A DNA stretch of 63,714 nucleotides from Calothrix membranacea FACHB-236 (GCF_014696315.1 NZ_JACJPX010000048.1:1-63714), one strand, 5' to 3'; counted from the stretch's first letter, positions 16,980 through 26,338 are shown. The notes: a model not told the origin generated them from the letters alone. A program made the numbers and translations.

Positions 16980-18215
16980 TCAAATTTCATAATTTCCATC
17001 ACTAGCACAACAAACTTTTTCATAGCTTTCACCGGCAATATCCCAGGTAAATTCTGTTTCTATCAGTTCTCTGCCATTAATAGATAATTCGGCTCTCAAT
17101 TGTGAATTATCAAATAGTTGAGTAATGGCGTTCACATACTCCGCTGGTGTATTTGCTCTTAAGGCTCGTAGAGGTGTACCAGAACCATCTACCGCTAACC
17201 CTTCTAAACCGCGATCGCTTGCAACTATCGGTACACCAGCAGCCATTGCTTCTAGAGTTTTATTTTTAATTCCAAAACCCGTCCGCATTGGTACAATGCA
17301 GACGGTTGATTTATGTAAATATTCGGACATTGAAGGTACACGTCCGGTTACAGTAATTCCCGGTAGTTTTTTTAGTGCTAAAACCTCTGGGGTTGGATGA
17401 CTACCAACAATATCCAAAGTTATATCAGGATAATTTTTTTGGATTTCTGGCAATACTTCTTGGCTAAAGAAGCATACCGCATCAATATTTGCCAAATTAT
17501 CCATTGCACCAATAAAAATTAAGCGATTTCCTCCCGAATCATTAATTCTGTAGGGAAATGACACTAAATCAACGCCATTAGGAATAACTGTAATTTCACT
17601 ATTAGGGTTAAATTCTTGTAATTGAATTTTATCTTCTTCCGTTGTCACCACAATTTCAGAGAACTTAGAGCAGTAGCTTTGTTCGTAACGGCGTAAAAGT
17701 GGCAAATTAATTTTATCTCTCAACTTATTTTCGGAAATACCAGTTGCCAGCTGGTTATAGCAGCTACCGTATACAGAACTATGAATATTGACTACAGTTT
17801 TTAGCTGTTTTTGGAAGTGCGATCGCACATAAATTTCATTCACACTATGTTCGCAGGTAATGACATCACATTTTCCCGCCTCTACAAAGTTGTCAATCCA
17901 CTCTTGCATTTCAGTTGAGTAGCGGTTGATCACACTTGGTGGTGTTCCCTGTTGCAAAAATGAGCTGAAGCGCTGAATTTTCTGTAATATTCCTGCGGAG
18001 GTTCCTGATTCTGGGGGACGTTCAAAAACCACTAGACGATCCATACAATCTTGTAAGGCTATTATTTCCGCTTCTGTGACAGTAGCATCGCGTTGAGTTA
18101 CCAGCGTAATACTATGACGTTGACTTAAATACTTAAGTAAATTAAACGTCCTCACCTGGGTTCCCCCCCGTGTTGGTGGATAGGGAAAGGTAGAAGATAG
18201 CATTAAGATATTCAT
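16980..18215 (-). CDS. Glycosyltransferase family 4-type protein
   Basis: A 411-residue GT-B fold enzyme that probably uses a nucleotide-sugar donor. The N-terminal domain opens with MNILMLSSTFPYPPTRGGTQVRTFNLLKYLSQRH, the acceptor-side glycine loop of GT4-like enzymes. The C-terminal half has LIFIGAMDNLANIDAVCFF, then IVGSHPTPEV, VTGRVPSMSEYLHKSTVCIVPMRTGFGIKNKTLEAMAAGVPIVASD. The Lys and Glu of GFGIKNKTLEAMAAG match the donor-phosphate-binding EX7E region. Many such proteins work in exopolysaccharide or glycolipid synthesis. The ATG at 18215 is favoured over a GTG at 18236. It diverges from a family 2 glycosyltransferase, suggesting a small surface-polysaccharide locus. Confidence 0.88.
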   Translation of the reverse strand: MNILMLSSTFPYPPTRGGTQVRTFNLLKYLSQRHSITLVTQRDATVTEAEIIALQDCMDRLVVFERPPESGTSAGILQKIQRFSSFLQQGTPPSVINRYSTEMQEWIDNFVEAGKCDVITCEHSVNEIYVRSHFQKQLKTVVNIHSSVYGSCYNQLATGISENKLRDKINLPLLRRYEQSYCSKFSEIVVTTEEDKIQLQEFNPNSEITVIPNGVDLVSFPYRINDSGGNRLIFIGAMDNLANIDAVCFFSQEVLPEIQKNYPDITLDIVGSHPTPEVLALKKLPGITVTGRVPSMSEYLHKSTVCIVPMRTGFGIKNKTLEAMAAGVPIVASDRGLEGLAVDGSGTPLRALRANTPAEYVNAITQLFDNSQLRAELSINGRELIETEFTWDIAGESYEKVCCASDGNYEI

Positions 18216-18236
18216 AGAATTGATATCTGTAATCAC

Positions 18237-18665
18237 ACTAAGAAATGAAAATATATATATACAATGACTTCAGTTAAGGCTGATTGTCATCATGAAAATC
18301 CCTTATATATTTTTTGTAAACTTTTAGTAAATTAAAGCTAGTAAAAAGTTCATTACTGATTGGCTAGCAATTTGATGAATTTCCTGTATATTGCTGTTTT
18401 AATTGTTGTATTTACGGAAAATTATATGCCAATATATCCAGCAAAGCTACCAATTAATTACATTTACTGAAGCAAATATGTTTATAATTCTTGATTGATA
18501 AATTATTGAATGAGTCTGACTAAGTATTTTTCCTGAATAAAGATGATTTTCAGATAAAATATGACAATTGAGGGTTAAGTTAACATTGAAATTGGGAAAC
18601 CTAGTCAATAGACTAATTTCTAATTGTGTAACAGCTTTAGTTAAACAATATTTATTATTATCATT
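18237..18665. other. AT-rich divergent intergenic region
   Basis: About 430 bases separate the two divergent glycosyltransferase genes. They are strongly AT-rich and hold no open frame I believe in, so both promoters are presumably here. No clear operator or hairpin was found. Confidence 0.4.
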
Positions 18666-19607
18666 GTGGCTAAAATTAGTGTTTGTATCCCTACTTATAA
18701 TAGAGTTAATCTCTTACCCTATGCCATTGAGAGCGTCATCAAGCAGAGTTACCAGGACTTTGAATTAATTGTTTGTGATGATGGCTCACGTGATGGTACA
18801 CCTGAGTTGATGTCACAATATACAGATAACCGTATTAAATACATTCGTCATCAACAAAACATTGGTAAAAGTAATAATATGCGCTCTGGCTTTAATGCAG
18901 CTAGTGGCGACTATTTTATCAAATTTGATGACGACGATCGGTTAACACCTGATTTTCTAGCACGTACTGTTGCCATTTTTGAACAAAATCCTAACATTGA
19001 TTTTGTTGGTACCGATCACTGGATTATCGATATTAATAATACCCGCAATGATGAGATGACTGAAGAAAATTCTCGTCGCTGGGGTAGAAAGAAATTATCA
19101 GCGGGTGTTGTCGATAATTTACTAGACGTAGTTTTTATTTACCAAAGTTTTCAAGTTGGTGCAACATTATTTCGTCGCCAAACATTGCAAGAATTGGGTT
19201 TTATGCTTCCCAATATCCAAAATTGCGAAGATAATGATTTATTTGTGCGGTTAGCTTTGTCTGGTAAAAAAGGCTATTATTTACCAGAATTGTTAATGGA
19301 ATATCGCTACCATGCAGAACAGCAAGGCATTAATCGGGCAATTCCTTATTTATTTGATAAGATTAAATACCTGCAAAATTATAAATTTGATTCAGAAAAA
19401 TTAGAGTCGATTAGAAAAAATCGTCTTGCGGAAGCGCAGTTAATATTAGGTTTGCGTCTAATTGAAAAAGGCGAAATCCAATCTGGTAGAGAGTTAGTTT
19501 TAGCTGGTAAGTCTTTTTCTAATACTAAAGCCTGGACTGGTTTAGGTTTATCTTTTTTACCTGGTGGATTGCGGAATAAGGCTTTTAATGCTTTGAGGAG
19601 AGTATAA
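18666..19607 (+). CDS. Glycosyltransferase family 2 protein
   Basis: A 313-residue GT-A fold enzyme. The N-terminus ISVCIPTYNRVNLLPYAIESVIKQSYQDFELIVCDDGSRDGT is the typical GT2 nucleotide-sugar site, with the Asp pair in CDDGS. The metal-binding DXD equivalent is FDDDDR near residues 89-94. The C-terminal third is helical with basic patches. There are no transmembrane helices. The acceptor is unknown; with the divergent GT4 gene it fits exopolysaccharide or glycan assembly. The start is GTG at 18666, giving MAKISVCIPTYN. It is convergent with the ParB-like gene 88 bases downstream. Confidence 0.9.
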   Translation: MAKISVCIPTYNRVNLLPYAIESVIKQSYQDFELIVCDDGSRDGTPELMSQYTDNRIKYIRHQQNIGKSNNMRSGFNAASGDYFIKFDDDDRLTPDFLARTVAIFEQNPNIDFVGTDHWIIDINNTRNDEMTEENSRRWGRKKLSAGVVDNLLDVVFIYQSFQVGATLFRRQTLQELGFMLPNIQNCEDNDLFVRLALSGKKGYYLPELLMEYRYHAEQQGINRAIPYLFDKIKYLQNYKFDSEKLESIRKNRLAEAQLILGLRLIEKGEIQSGRELVLAGKSFSNTKAWTGLGLSFLPGGLRNKAFNALRRV

Positions 19608-19694
19608 GAATCAGTCTTTTGTGCATAGACGCGAAGTTAGGAAGAAATACACACGCATTTTATACTGTTTCTCCCTATTAACTAACAAATTTCA

Positions 19695-20423
19695 CTACTT
19701 CTGTGACCACAGATCAACTATCTCAAGCATTTTTTCAGTGCTTATTGCTTTATTCATTTTTTTACCATGTGGAACTCTAACTCTTTCCACTACATCATTT
19801 AATGACTTAAACTGTCCTTTGCTACGCTCATTTTCTACTGATTCTGCAATCTGTTCAGCTTTTTTTGGTGCAAAACCAGCATTACGTAACTTGTGAGCAA
19901 TCTCTACTTTTCCTAGCTTTTTAAACACTTCTAATGGCTCATGTATATTTGCTATTTGCTTCTTAAGAGTTTTGATTTCATTTTCTAGCTTGACATTAGC
20001 TGTAGCTTGTTCTAAGACTTGATTAGTGATTTTTTCAAACCGTGACTCTAAATTTATTAAGAATTTTTCAAAATCATTTGAGTTGAAGTTTGACTTTTCT
20101 GAAATATTAATATTTTTCTGCCTAAAAATTTGTACTTGATTAATTAAACCTTCTTCATTTTCAGGCTCAATAATAAATACTCCAATCATCTCTCCTTTAC
20201 GAGGATCAATTTCTCTAGCTCTAGCGGCAGCATAATACTCAAAGTCTCCATCTATTACCTCGTATGATTGTAAACTAATCCTACGAACAACTATGGGATT
20301 AATAACGCCTTCCGAATCTAAAATTAATTGAGCAGCTTTTTCTATTTCATCATCTGCGAAAGTCGAACGCAGTTTGTTTGATGTAATTTTTTTGACGGCA
20401 ACGAGCGATGTAGATAACTTCAT
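19695..20423 (-). CDS. ParB-like nuclease-domain protein with coiled coil and HhH-like tail
   Basis: A 242-residue protein. Residues 1-85 resemble the ParB N-terminal domain: VKKITSNKLRSTF, GVINPIVVRR and VIDGDFEYYAAARAREI, where GDFEYYAAA stands in for the usual GERRxxAA nucleotide-binding box. Residues 115-155 are Glu/Lys-rich and probably coiled coil. Residues 165-205 (GKVEIAHKLRNAGFAPKKAEQIAESV, then FKSLNDVVERV) look like a helix-hairpin-helix DNA-binding element rather than the KorB-type HTH of true ParB. The start overlaps the stop of the nuclease-ParA gene by one base (TAATG), so translation is coupled. The altered box suggests the CTP-binding chemistry may differ or be lost. Confidence 0.75.
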   Translation of the reverse strand: MKLSTSLVAVKKITSNKLRSTFADDEIEKAAQLILDSEGVINPIVVRRISLQSYEVIDGDFEYYAAARAREIDPRKGEMIGVFIIEPENEEGLINQVQIFRQKNINISEKSNFNSNDFEKFLINLESRFEKITNQVLEQATANVKLENEIKTLKKQIANIHEPLEVFKKLGKVEIAHKLRNAGFAPKKAEQIAESVENERSKGQFKSLNDVVERVRVPHGKKMNKAISTEKMLEIVDLWSQK

Positions 20424-21814
20424 TAATCTAGCCCTATTTTCTTTAAAACTTCTATTGCTAATAACTCAAATTCGTGTGCTGATAGGGATTCTGGTTTAAA
20501 ATCTAATACTGATATAGGATCAGCTATTTCTATTTCTCCCACAATCTGAATCCTTTCAGCGCACTTTGCCAAATCCTCTCTTTCATAAATAACAGCATCC
20601 ATTACATTAATCCCATATCGGCTAGAAATCTTCTCTATCCTATTTTTTAATGTAGATTGTACAAACCTAGCATTTGTTGATATTTTACAAGGGAGAACTC
20701 CTATAATTTCAATTTGAGGCTTTCTTATTTGTTTTCTATATGCATTAATACTTTTGATAAATTCTTTAACATTTGTTAGACCTTGATTGGCAAAAGGTTT
20801 TAAATCTGAGGGAATAATTAAGTAATCTGCTGCTATCAAGGCAATTTTTGCATATAGGTTTAAAGAAGGTGGCGTATCAATAAGTACAACATCATATTTG
20901 TCCTTAACTTCCTCTAATTTTTCAAGGAGTATGAGTCGGCTATAATCGAGGGCATTTAGTTCTGTTTCTTGCCTAATTAAATCAATATGTGCAGGAATTA
21001 CATAAATTTCAGGATTACTAAAATTAGATTTTCTAGCTACTTCTGAAATAGAGTAAAAATCTTCCGATTGCAATACATGAAAAATATTAGAGTCTTTAAT
21101 ATCATCAAACTCTTCATCATCAAATTTAACTAAGCCAGTAGCAAATGTAGTGTTTGCTTGGCTATCTAGATCAATAACTAGTACTTTCTTACCTTTTTTT
21201 CTCATGGCAGCAGCTAAGTTAACTACAGTTGTAGTCTTACCAACACCACCTTTATTGTGATAAACGGCAATTATTTTCATAAAATGCTCCTTGTGGGTTT
21301 CATTGATTAGATTATTTTCAATTTTTTGAATCTGTAAATTATCGATAGCGTATTTTTCTTGTAACCTATTCCTACCAATTAAATTTTGAATTTCTTTGAG
21401 TTTCGTTTCTACTTCTTTGCCACTACAGCAAAAAACTAGTCTAATATCATATTGAAATTTTTCATAAATTCTAATGTCTTTACCATTTGTTAATAATCCA
21501 TAACGCACATTTAGGCTTGTCAAATAATGCCTAAGTCTGGGAACGTGATTATTTAAATTTTGTTTAGGATGCTTCGCCTCCATCACTACACTTAGCGGCG
21601 AGTTTGCATCTAAAACAAAGGGAATAACTTGTGCAGCAAATGCTAAGAAATCTAAGCGGATGCTACCAAGGACGACTTCTTGATGCCAGGTGTCAGGAGT
21701 ATACCCTAGCTCTGGTAGCAAATATTGAACTATGAGTTTACTTTCAACTTCGCTTTCGTTACGGCACAGTTCAGGATTAAAAGGCAATCTCTTGCTCCCT
21801 GGAGAAAACTGCAA
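20423..21814 (-). CDS. PD-(D/E)XK nuclease-like domain fused to ParA ATPase
   Basis: A 463-residue two-domain protein. Residues 15-125 resemble the N-terminal nuclease domain of type I restriction HsdR subunits: Glu20, Glu22 and Glu24 in NESEVESK, Asp55 in RLDF and Glu79-Ala-Lys81 in VVMEAKHP, which together give the D...ExK active site. Residues 179-460 are a complete ParA/Soj ATPase with the deviant Walker A KGGVGKTT (188-195), VIDLDSQANTT, and VVLIDTPPSLN as Walker B. The first codon is TTG at 21814; another TTG at 21787 has a better GGGAG box. The internal ATG at 21280 (Met179) has a strong Shine-Dalgarno, so free ParA may also be made. The stop overlaps the ParB-like start. ParA partner plus nuclease suggests DNA segregation or defence. 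Confidence 0.8.
   Translation of the reverse strand: MQFSPGSKRLPFNPELCRNESEVESKLIVQYLLPELGYTPDTWHQEVVLGSIRLDFLAFAAQVIPFVLDANSPLSVVMEAKHPKQNLNNHVPRLRHYLTSLNVRYGLLTNGKDIRIYEKFQYDIRLVFCCSGKEVETKLKEIQNLIGRNRLQEKYAIDNLQIQKIENNLINETHKEHFMKIIAVYHNKGGVGKTTTVVNLAAAMRKKGKKVLVIDLDSQANTTFATGLVKFDDEEFDDIKDSNIFHVLQSEDFYSISEVARKSNFSNPEIYVIPAHIDLIRQETELNALDYSRLILLEKLEEVKDKYDVVLIDTPPSLNLYAKIALIAADYLIIPSDLKPFANQGLTNVKEFIKSINAYRKQIRKPQIEIIGVLPCKISTNARFVQSTLKNRIEKISSRYGINVMDAVIYEREDLAKCAERIQIVGEIEIADPISVLDFKPESLSAHEFELLAIEVLKKIGLD
21287..21292 (-). promoter_or_regulatory. Internal Shine-Dalgarno for free ParA (Met179, ATG at 21280)
   Basis: On the minus strand AAGGAG is followed by six bases (CATTTT) and then ATG at 21280, inside the frame of the nuclease-ParA gene at the exact start of the ParA domain (MKIIAVYHNKGGVGKTT). 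It is a far better start signal than those at the gene's 5' end and suggests two nested products. Confidence 0.6.
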
Positions 21815-22286
21815 TCATGGGAAAGAAGCTCATACCTGTTCGATTATTACATCAACTAAGTAGTATTTAGTAAAGAACGTACTGGATTAAATGTAAAAAA
21901 TAATAACATTTTTAGTAGTTATACTGAAACTTCTGGACATTATCGAAAGTTCGCAGTATCTACATTTGACCAAACCTATAGGTATAAAAATAAAAGTTTT
22001 TACTGAGGCTGCAACAGAAAATTAGACTGTGAAGAAGCTTGTTAGCCAAAATCAAAGTATTTTGTCGTCCTATGAATGACGAATGTGAACTATAAATATT
22101 GATTTATCCTTACTAAGGTTTAGCAACTTATGTCAGGTTGCTATATAATTCTGACTGCCTCAATTGCGGCAATGTCACTGGAATAACTTTGTGTATTCCA
22201 GAAATATTAAATTTAGCGAAAATTTCCATATATCAGGAGAGGTGTACGCTACCTAGATGGGGATGCGTCATCAGAGGACTTAACCA
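21815..22286. other. Divergent intergenic region between the ParA-type genes
   Basis: An AT-rich gap with no supported gene. It must contain the promoters of both the nuclease-ParA operon (leftward) and the stand-alone ParA gene (rightward). I saw no convincing parS-like palindrome, though a centromere site could be present without being recognisable by eye. Confidence 0.4.
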
Positions 22287-23171
22287 ATGGGATATGTAAT
22301 TGCAACTGCAAATATGAAAGGTGGTGTCGGTAAAACCACCATTACGGTTAATTTAGCTACTTGTTTAGCTAAGTATCATGGCAAGCGGGTATTGGTTCTA
22401 GATTTAGATAGCCAAATTAGTGCCACACTCAGTTTGATGTCGCCTTTGGAATTTGCCAAGCGGCGGAAAAATCGAAAGACATTTCGATATCTAATAGACC
22501 AAGTTATCGCTCCCGAACCGGATGCTAAGTTGACGATTCAAGATATCGTTCATGCCAATGTTTGTAAGTTACCTGGATTAGATTTATTACCAGGAGATAT
22601 CGATTTATACGATGAATTTGTTGTTTCAGAAATGCTGCATCAACAATCAGTAGCGTTGGGTGAGCAGGATTTTGAAATGGTTTGGAATCGGTTTGAAAGG
22701 GTGTTAATTAATAACATCCTCAAACCAGTTCGGCAGGAGTATGATTTTATAATTTTGGACTGTGCCCCTGGCTATAATCTTTTAACTCGTAGTGCTTTGG
22801 CTTGTAGTGATTTCTATATTTTACCTGCTAAACCAGAACCATTATCTGTAGTAGGTATTCAATTGTTAGAAAGACGCATTGGACAATTAAAAGATAGTCA
22901 CGAACATGAAGCGAAAATCGATATAAAAATGCTGGGTATTGTATTCAGTATGTCGAGTTCAAATCTTTTAACTAGCAGATATTACAAACAAGTAATGCAT
23001 CGCGTTGTGGAAGATTTTGGTGTAGAAAAAATTTGTAAAAATCAAATCCCAATTGATGTGAATGTGGCTAAGGCTGTTGATAGTTTTATGCCAGCTGTTT
23101 TAATGAGTCCGCAATCTCCTGGTTCTAAGGCATTTCTGCAGTTAACTCAGGAGTTGTTGCAGAAGTTATAG
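22287..23171 (+). CDS. Stand-alone ParA family ATPase
   Basis: A 294-residue ParA/MinD-like ATPase. The Walker A is KGGVGKTT (residues 12-19) after MGYVIATANM, Walker A' is VLVLDLDSQISAT, and Walker B is DFIILDCAPGYN. It lacks the N-terminal HTH of plasmid SopA-type ParA, so it is a small (type Ib or chromosomal Soj-like) form. A ribosome binding site is not obvious. There is no ParB next to it in the same direction; the ParB-like gene lies across the divergent region. Possible roles are chromosome, plasmid or carboxysome-like cargo positioning, and the sequence does not decide. An 11-bp inverted repeat separates it from convergent ileS. Confidence 0.88.
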   Translation: MGYVIATANMKGGVGKTTITVNLATCLAKYHGKRVLVLDLDSQISATLSLMSPLEFAKRRKNRKTFRYLIDQVIAPEPDAKLTIQDIVHANVCKLPGLDLLPGDIDLYDEFVVSEMLHQQSVALGEQDFEMVWNRFERVLINNILKPVRQEYDFIILDCAPGYNLLTRSALACSDFYILPAKPEPLSVVGIQLLERRIGQLKDSHEHEAKIDIKMLGIVFSMSSSNLLTSRYYKQVMHRVVEDFGVEKICKNQIPIDVNVAKAVDSFMPAVLMSPQSPGSKAFLQLTQELLQKL

Positions 23172-23209
23172 TCAGTGCTGAGTAATGAGTGCTGAGTGCT
23201 GAGTGAGGA

Positions 23210-23251
23210 GTGAGGAGTGAGGAGTAGTTATATTTATTCTTCACTCCTCAC
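23210..23251. terminator. Inverted repeat between convergent parA-like gene and ileS
   Basis: Arms 23210-23220 (GTGAGGAGTGA) and 23241-23251 are exact 11-base reverse complements with a 20-base loop. The left arm is part of a GAGTGAG tandem repeat (23171-23225). It is well placed to end transcription from both sides. Confidence 0.5.
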
Positions 23252-23260
23252 AGCTCATTT

Positions 23261-26143
23261 TTAAAATGTACCAGCTAGGGCGGAAACACAACGTTCGCAG
23301 AGTAGGGGATGTTCTTTTGATTCTCCGACGTGGGTGGAGTAGTTCCAACAGCGATCGCATTTTTCGCCGTCTGCATTCACTACTGCAATTGTCCAGTCTT
23401 CGGTTTGCGCTGTATATTTCAATCCTTGCAGTTTCTCGGCGGAATCTAATAATTCCACTTGCGAAGTCAGCAATAAGTAGCGCAGTTTGTCGATACCGTT
23501 ACCTTTAGTAGAGTCAAAAGCTTTGATTGCATCGCCTAACTGTTGGTGGGGGATGTGAATTAAAGCTTTCGCTTCCAGGGAAGAACCAATGAGTTTTTCT
23601 ATTCTCGCTAGTTCTAACACCTTGTTAACATCGGTGCGGAGTTGGCGCAATGCTTGCCAAAATTCGCCTAATTCTGGGTTTAGCCATGCTGCTTCTACTT
23701 GTACCCAACCAGCTTCAAATACTGATTTATAAGGTGTTTTGTAGGGGAGATGTTGCCAAATATCTTCCGCCGTGTGACATAACACAGGTGCGATCGCTCG
23801 TGCTAAATTCTCTAAAGCTATCTTTAGTACTGTTTGACAACTGCGACGGCGGAAAGCGTTAGAGGCGCTGATGTACAGTCTATCTTTGGCAACATCTAAA
23901 TAAAAGTTGGATAAATCCACAACGCAGAAGTTCTGCACTGTTTGGAAGAAGCGGAAGAATTGGAAACTGTCGAAGGCTTCCGTGACTTCACCAAACACTT
24001 CCGTCATGCGATGCAGCATATAGCGATCAAGTTCTGGTAATTCCTCAAACGGGACTGTATCTGTCTCCGGATTAAAATCGTGCAAATTCCCTAACAAAAA
24101 CCGCGCTGTATTCCGGATTTTTTGCCGTACATCAGCTAGTTGCTTGATGATATTTTTCCCAATCCGTTGGTCAGAAGTATAATCTACTGATGACACCCAC
24201 AACCGCAGAATGTCAGCACCATAAGCGGGTTCTTCTTTTTGATTTTTCCCACCTTGAATGATCGCTGCTGGGTCAATCACGTTTCCTAGTGATTTACTCA
24301 TTTTAAATCCTTGTTCATCCAAGGTAAAACCATGAGTCAACACAGTTTTGTAAGGTGCAATGCCGTTAACCGCTACGCTGGTAAGCAAACTTGACTGGAA
24401 CCAGCCACGATGCTGATCGGAACCTTCCAAATATATATCAGCTGGGTAACATAACTCAGGACGAAGTTTAAGAACTGCGGCCCAAGATGAACCAGAATCA
24501 AACCAGACATCCATTGTGTCTGTACCTCTGCGGTAGGAACGGCCATTACTGCGGTATGGTTCGGGTAACAATTCCTCTACTGACAATTCCCACCAAGCAT
24601 CGGAACCTTTTTCGGCGATAATTGCTTGAACGTGGTTGATGGTTTCCTCATTCAGCAGTGGTTCGCCAGTTTCTTCATCGTAGAAAACCGGAATTGGTAC
24701 ACCCCAGGAACGCTGACGGGAAATACACCAATCAGAACGTTCCGCTACCATTGGCGTGATGCGATTTTCACCTTGGGCGGGAATCCATTTTACCGAAGCG
24801 ATCGCTTTTAATGCTTCTTCTCTAAATCCTTCTACGGAAGCAAACCATTGTTCGGTAGCGCGGAAAATTGTCGGTTTCTTTGTCCGCCAGTCGTAGGGAT
24901 ATTTGTGTGCATAGGCTTCTTCTTTCAATAAAGAACCAGCAGCCGTTAACGCATCAATTACCGCCTGATTTCCATCACCCAACACATTCAACCCCGCAAA
25001 TTGTCCGGCTTCTGGGGTAAAGTTGCCGTTATCATCCACTGGCGCAAGGATGGGTAAACCATAGCGCTGACCGACAATGTAGTCTTCTTGACCATGACCG
25101 GGGGCAGTGTGAACTAACCCTGTACCAGACTCAGTGGTAATGTAATCGCCACCGACAACCACCGGACTTTCGCGGTCAAATAAGGGATGACGGTAGGTGA
25201 TATGTTCTAAATCTTTCCCCTTGAATGTGGCTTTTACGGTAAGCTCAATTCCCAAAGTAGTAGATAAGCGTTCTGCCAAATCAGCCGCAACTATGAGATA
25301 TTTAAATCCCGTCTGCGTTTCTGCATCTTTGCGTGACACTTCCACCACAGCATAGTTAAGGTCTGCATTCACCGCCACAGCCAAGTTACCTGGAATTGTC
25401 CAAGGTGTGGTTGTCCAGATAGCGACAGCCAAATCTGGGAGATATTCACCTAGTTGTGATTTAGTAGTTTCCGCAAGACTCGTAACGGGAAAAGCAGCAT
25501 AGATACTCCGAGAAGTGTGACCTTCTGGATATTCCAACTCAGCTTCAGCCAAAGCTGTTTTAGAACTGGGACTCCAGTGAACAGGCTTTAAACCGCGATA
25601 GATATATCCTTTTAAGAACATCTGCCCGAATACGCCAATTTGAGCTGCTTCATATTCTGGCTTTAGGGTCAAATAAGGATCATCCCAATCACCCCAAACA
25701 CCATAACGTTTAAAACTTTGGCGTTGGTCATCTACTGTTGCTAAAGCAAATTCCTTCGCTTTCTGCCGCAGTTGTAAAGGTGTGAGACTCTGCCGTTCTG
25801 CCGATTTCATATTCTGCAAAACTTTTAGTTCAATTGGCAAGCCGTGGCAGTCCCAACCAGGCACATAACGAACCTTACGCCCCCGTAGCAGTTGGTAGCG
25901 GTTAATAATATCTTTGAGAATTTTATTTAAGGCATGACCAATATGAAGCGAGCCATTTGCGTAGGGTGGCCCATCATGTAGTATAAATAATTCGCCAGGG
26001 TTATTTTGCGACAGGCGATCGTAAATGTTATTTTCTTCCCAAAATTTTTGAATCTCCGGCTCACGCTTCAGTGCGTTCGCTCGCATATCAAAACTAGTCT
26101 TGGGTAGGTTTACAGTATCTTTGTAGCTTCCAGTTTCTGTCAC
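23261..26143 (-). CDS. ileS: Isoleucyl-tRNA synthetase
   Basis: A 960-residue class I aminoacyl-tRNA synthetase that charges tRNA-Ile in the cytoplasm. It has the HIGH-type motif in PPYANGSLHIGHALNK (residues 59-74) and the KMSKS loop in GFKMSKSLGN near residue 615. The editing domain lies between them (including TTPWTIPGN and GLVHTAPGHG). Two CxxC pairs close to the C-terminus (CDRCWN and CERCVS) form the zinc-binding element of bacterial type IleRS. The length is normal. It has its own transcription unit and no T-box leader, as expected in cyanobacteria. The start ATG at 26143 is unambiguous in position relative to the family. Confidence 0.98.
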   Translation of the reverse strand: MTETGSYKDTVNLPKTSFDMRANALKREPEIQKFWEENNIYDRLSQNNPGELFILHDGPPYANGSLHIGHALNKILKDIINRYQLLRGRKVRYVPGWDCHGLPIELKVLQNMKSAERQSLTPLQLRQKAKEFALATVDDQRQSFKRYGVWGDWDDPYLTLKPEYEAAQIGVFGQMFLKGYIYRGLKPVHWSPSSKTALAEAELEYPEGHTSRSIYAAFPVTSLAETTKSQLGEYLPDLAVAIWTTTPWTIPGNLAVAVNADLNYAVVEVSRKDAETQTGFKYLIVAADLAERLSTTLGIELTVKATFKGKDLEHITYRHPLFDRESPVVVGGDYITTESGTGLVHTAPGHGQEDYIVGQRYGLPILAPVDDNGNFTPEAGQFAGLNVLGDGNQAVIDALTAAGSLLKEEAYAHKYPYDWRTKKPTIFRATEQWFASVEGFREEALKAIASVKWIPAQGENRITPMVAERSDWCISRQRSWGVPIPVFYDEETGEPLLNEETINHVQAIIAEKGSDAWWELSVEELLPEPYRSNGRSYRRGTDTMDVWFDSGSSWAAVLKLRPELCYPADIYLEGSDQHRGWFQSSLLTSVAVNGIAPYKTVLTHGFTLDEQGFKMSKSLGNVIDPAAIIQGGKNQKEEPAYGADILRLWVSSVDYTSDQRIGKNIIKQLADVRQKIRNTARFLLGNLHDFNPETDTVPFEELPELDRYMLHRMTEVFGEVTEAFDSFQFFRFFQTVQNFCVVDLSNFYLDVAKDRLYISASNAFRRRSCQTVLKIALENLARAIAPVLCHTAEDIWQHLPYKTPYKSVFEAGWVQVEAAWLNPELGEFWQALRQLRTDVNKVLELARIEKLIGSSLEAKALIHIPHQQLGDAIKAFDSTKGNGIDKLRYLLLTSQVELLDSAEKLQGLKYTAQTEDWTIAVVNADGEKCDRCWNYSTHVGESKEHPLLCERCVSALAGTF

Positions 26144-26293
26144 AGTCTCATGCCTAAGATTTATTTGTGCAGGTTTTATAAATTATAGAAGATGGCATGA
26201 AGACCAAAATTAGCAATTTCCCTATATTGACAGGTGAATGTCTGAAATCAGGTAGTTGCTTGGTAATTGGTAAGAAATTCTGAGGTACTGTTT

Positions 26294-26328
26294 CCTTAAG
26301 AGACGCGACGGCAACACGTTTCTTAAGG
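26294..26328 (-). terminator. Hairpin downstream of the S8 protease gene
   Basis: Arms 26294-26301 and 26321-26328 (CCTTAAGA/TCTTAAGG) pair over 8 bases with a 19-base loop, 11 bases past the protease stop. The region is part of a dispersed AGACGCG-type repeat, so the terminator role is tentative. Confidence 0.4.
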
Positions 26329-26338
26329 AGACGCTTGT

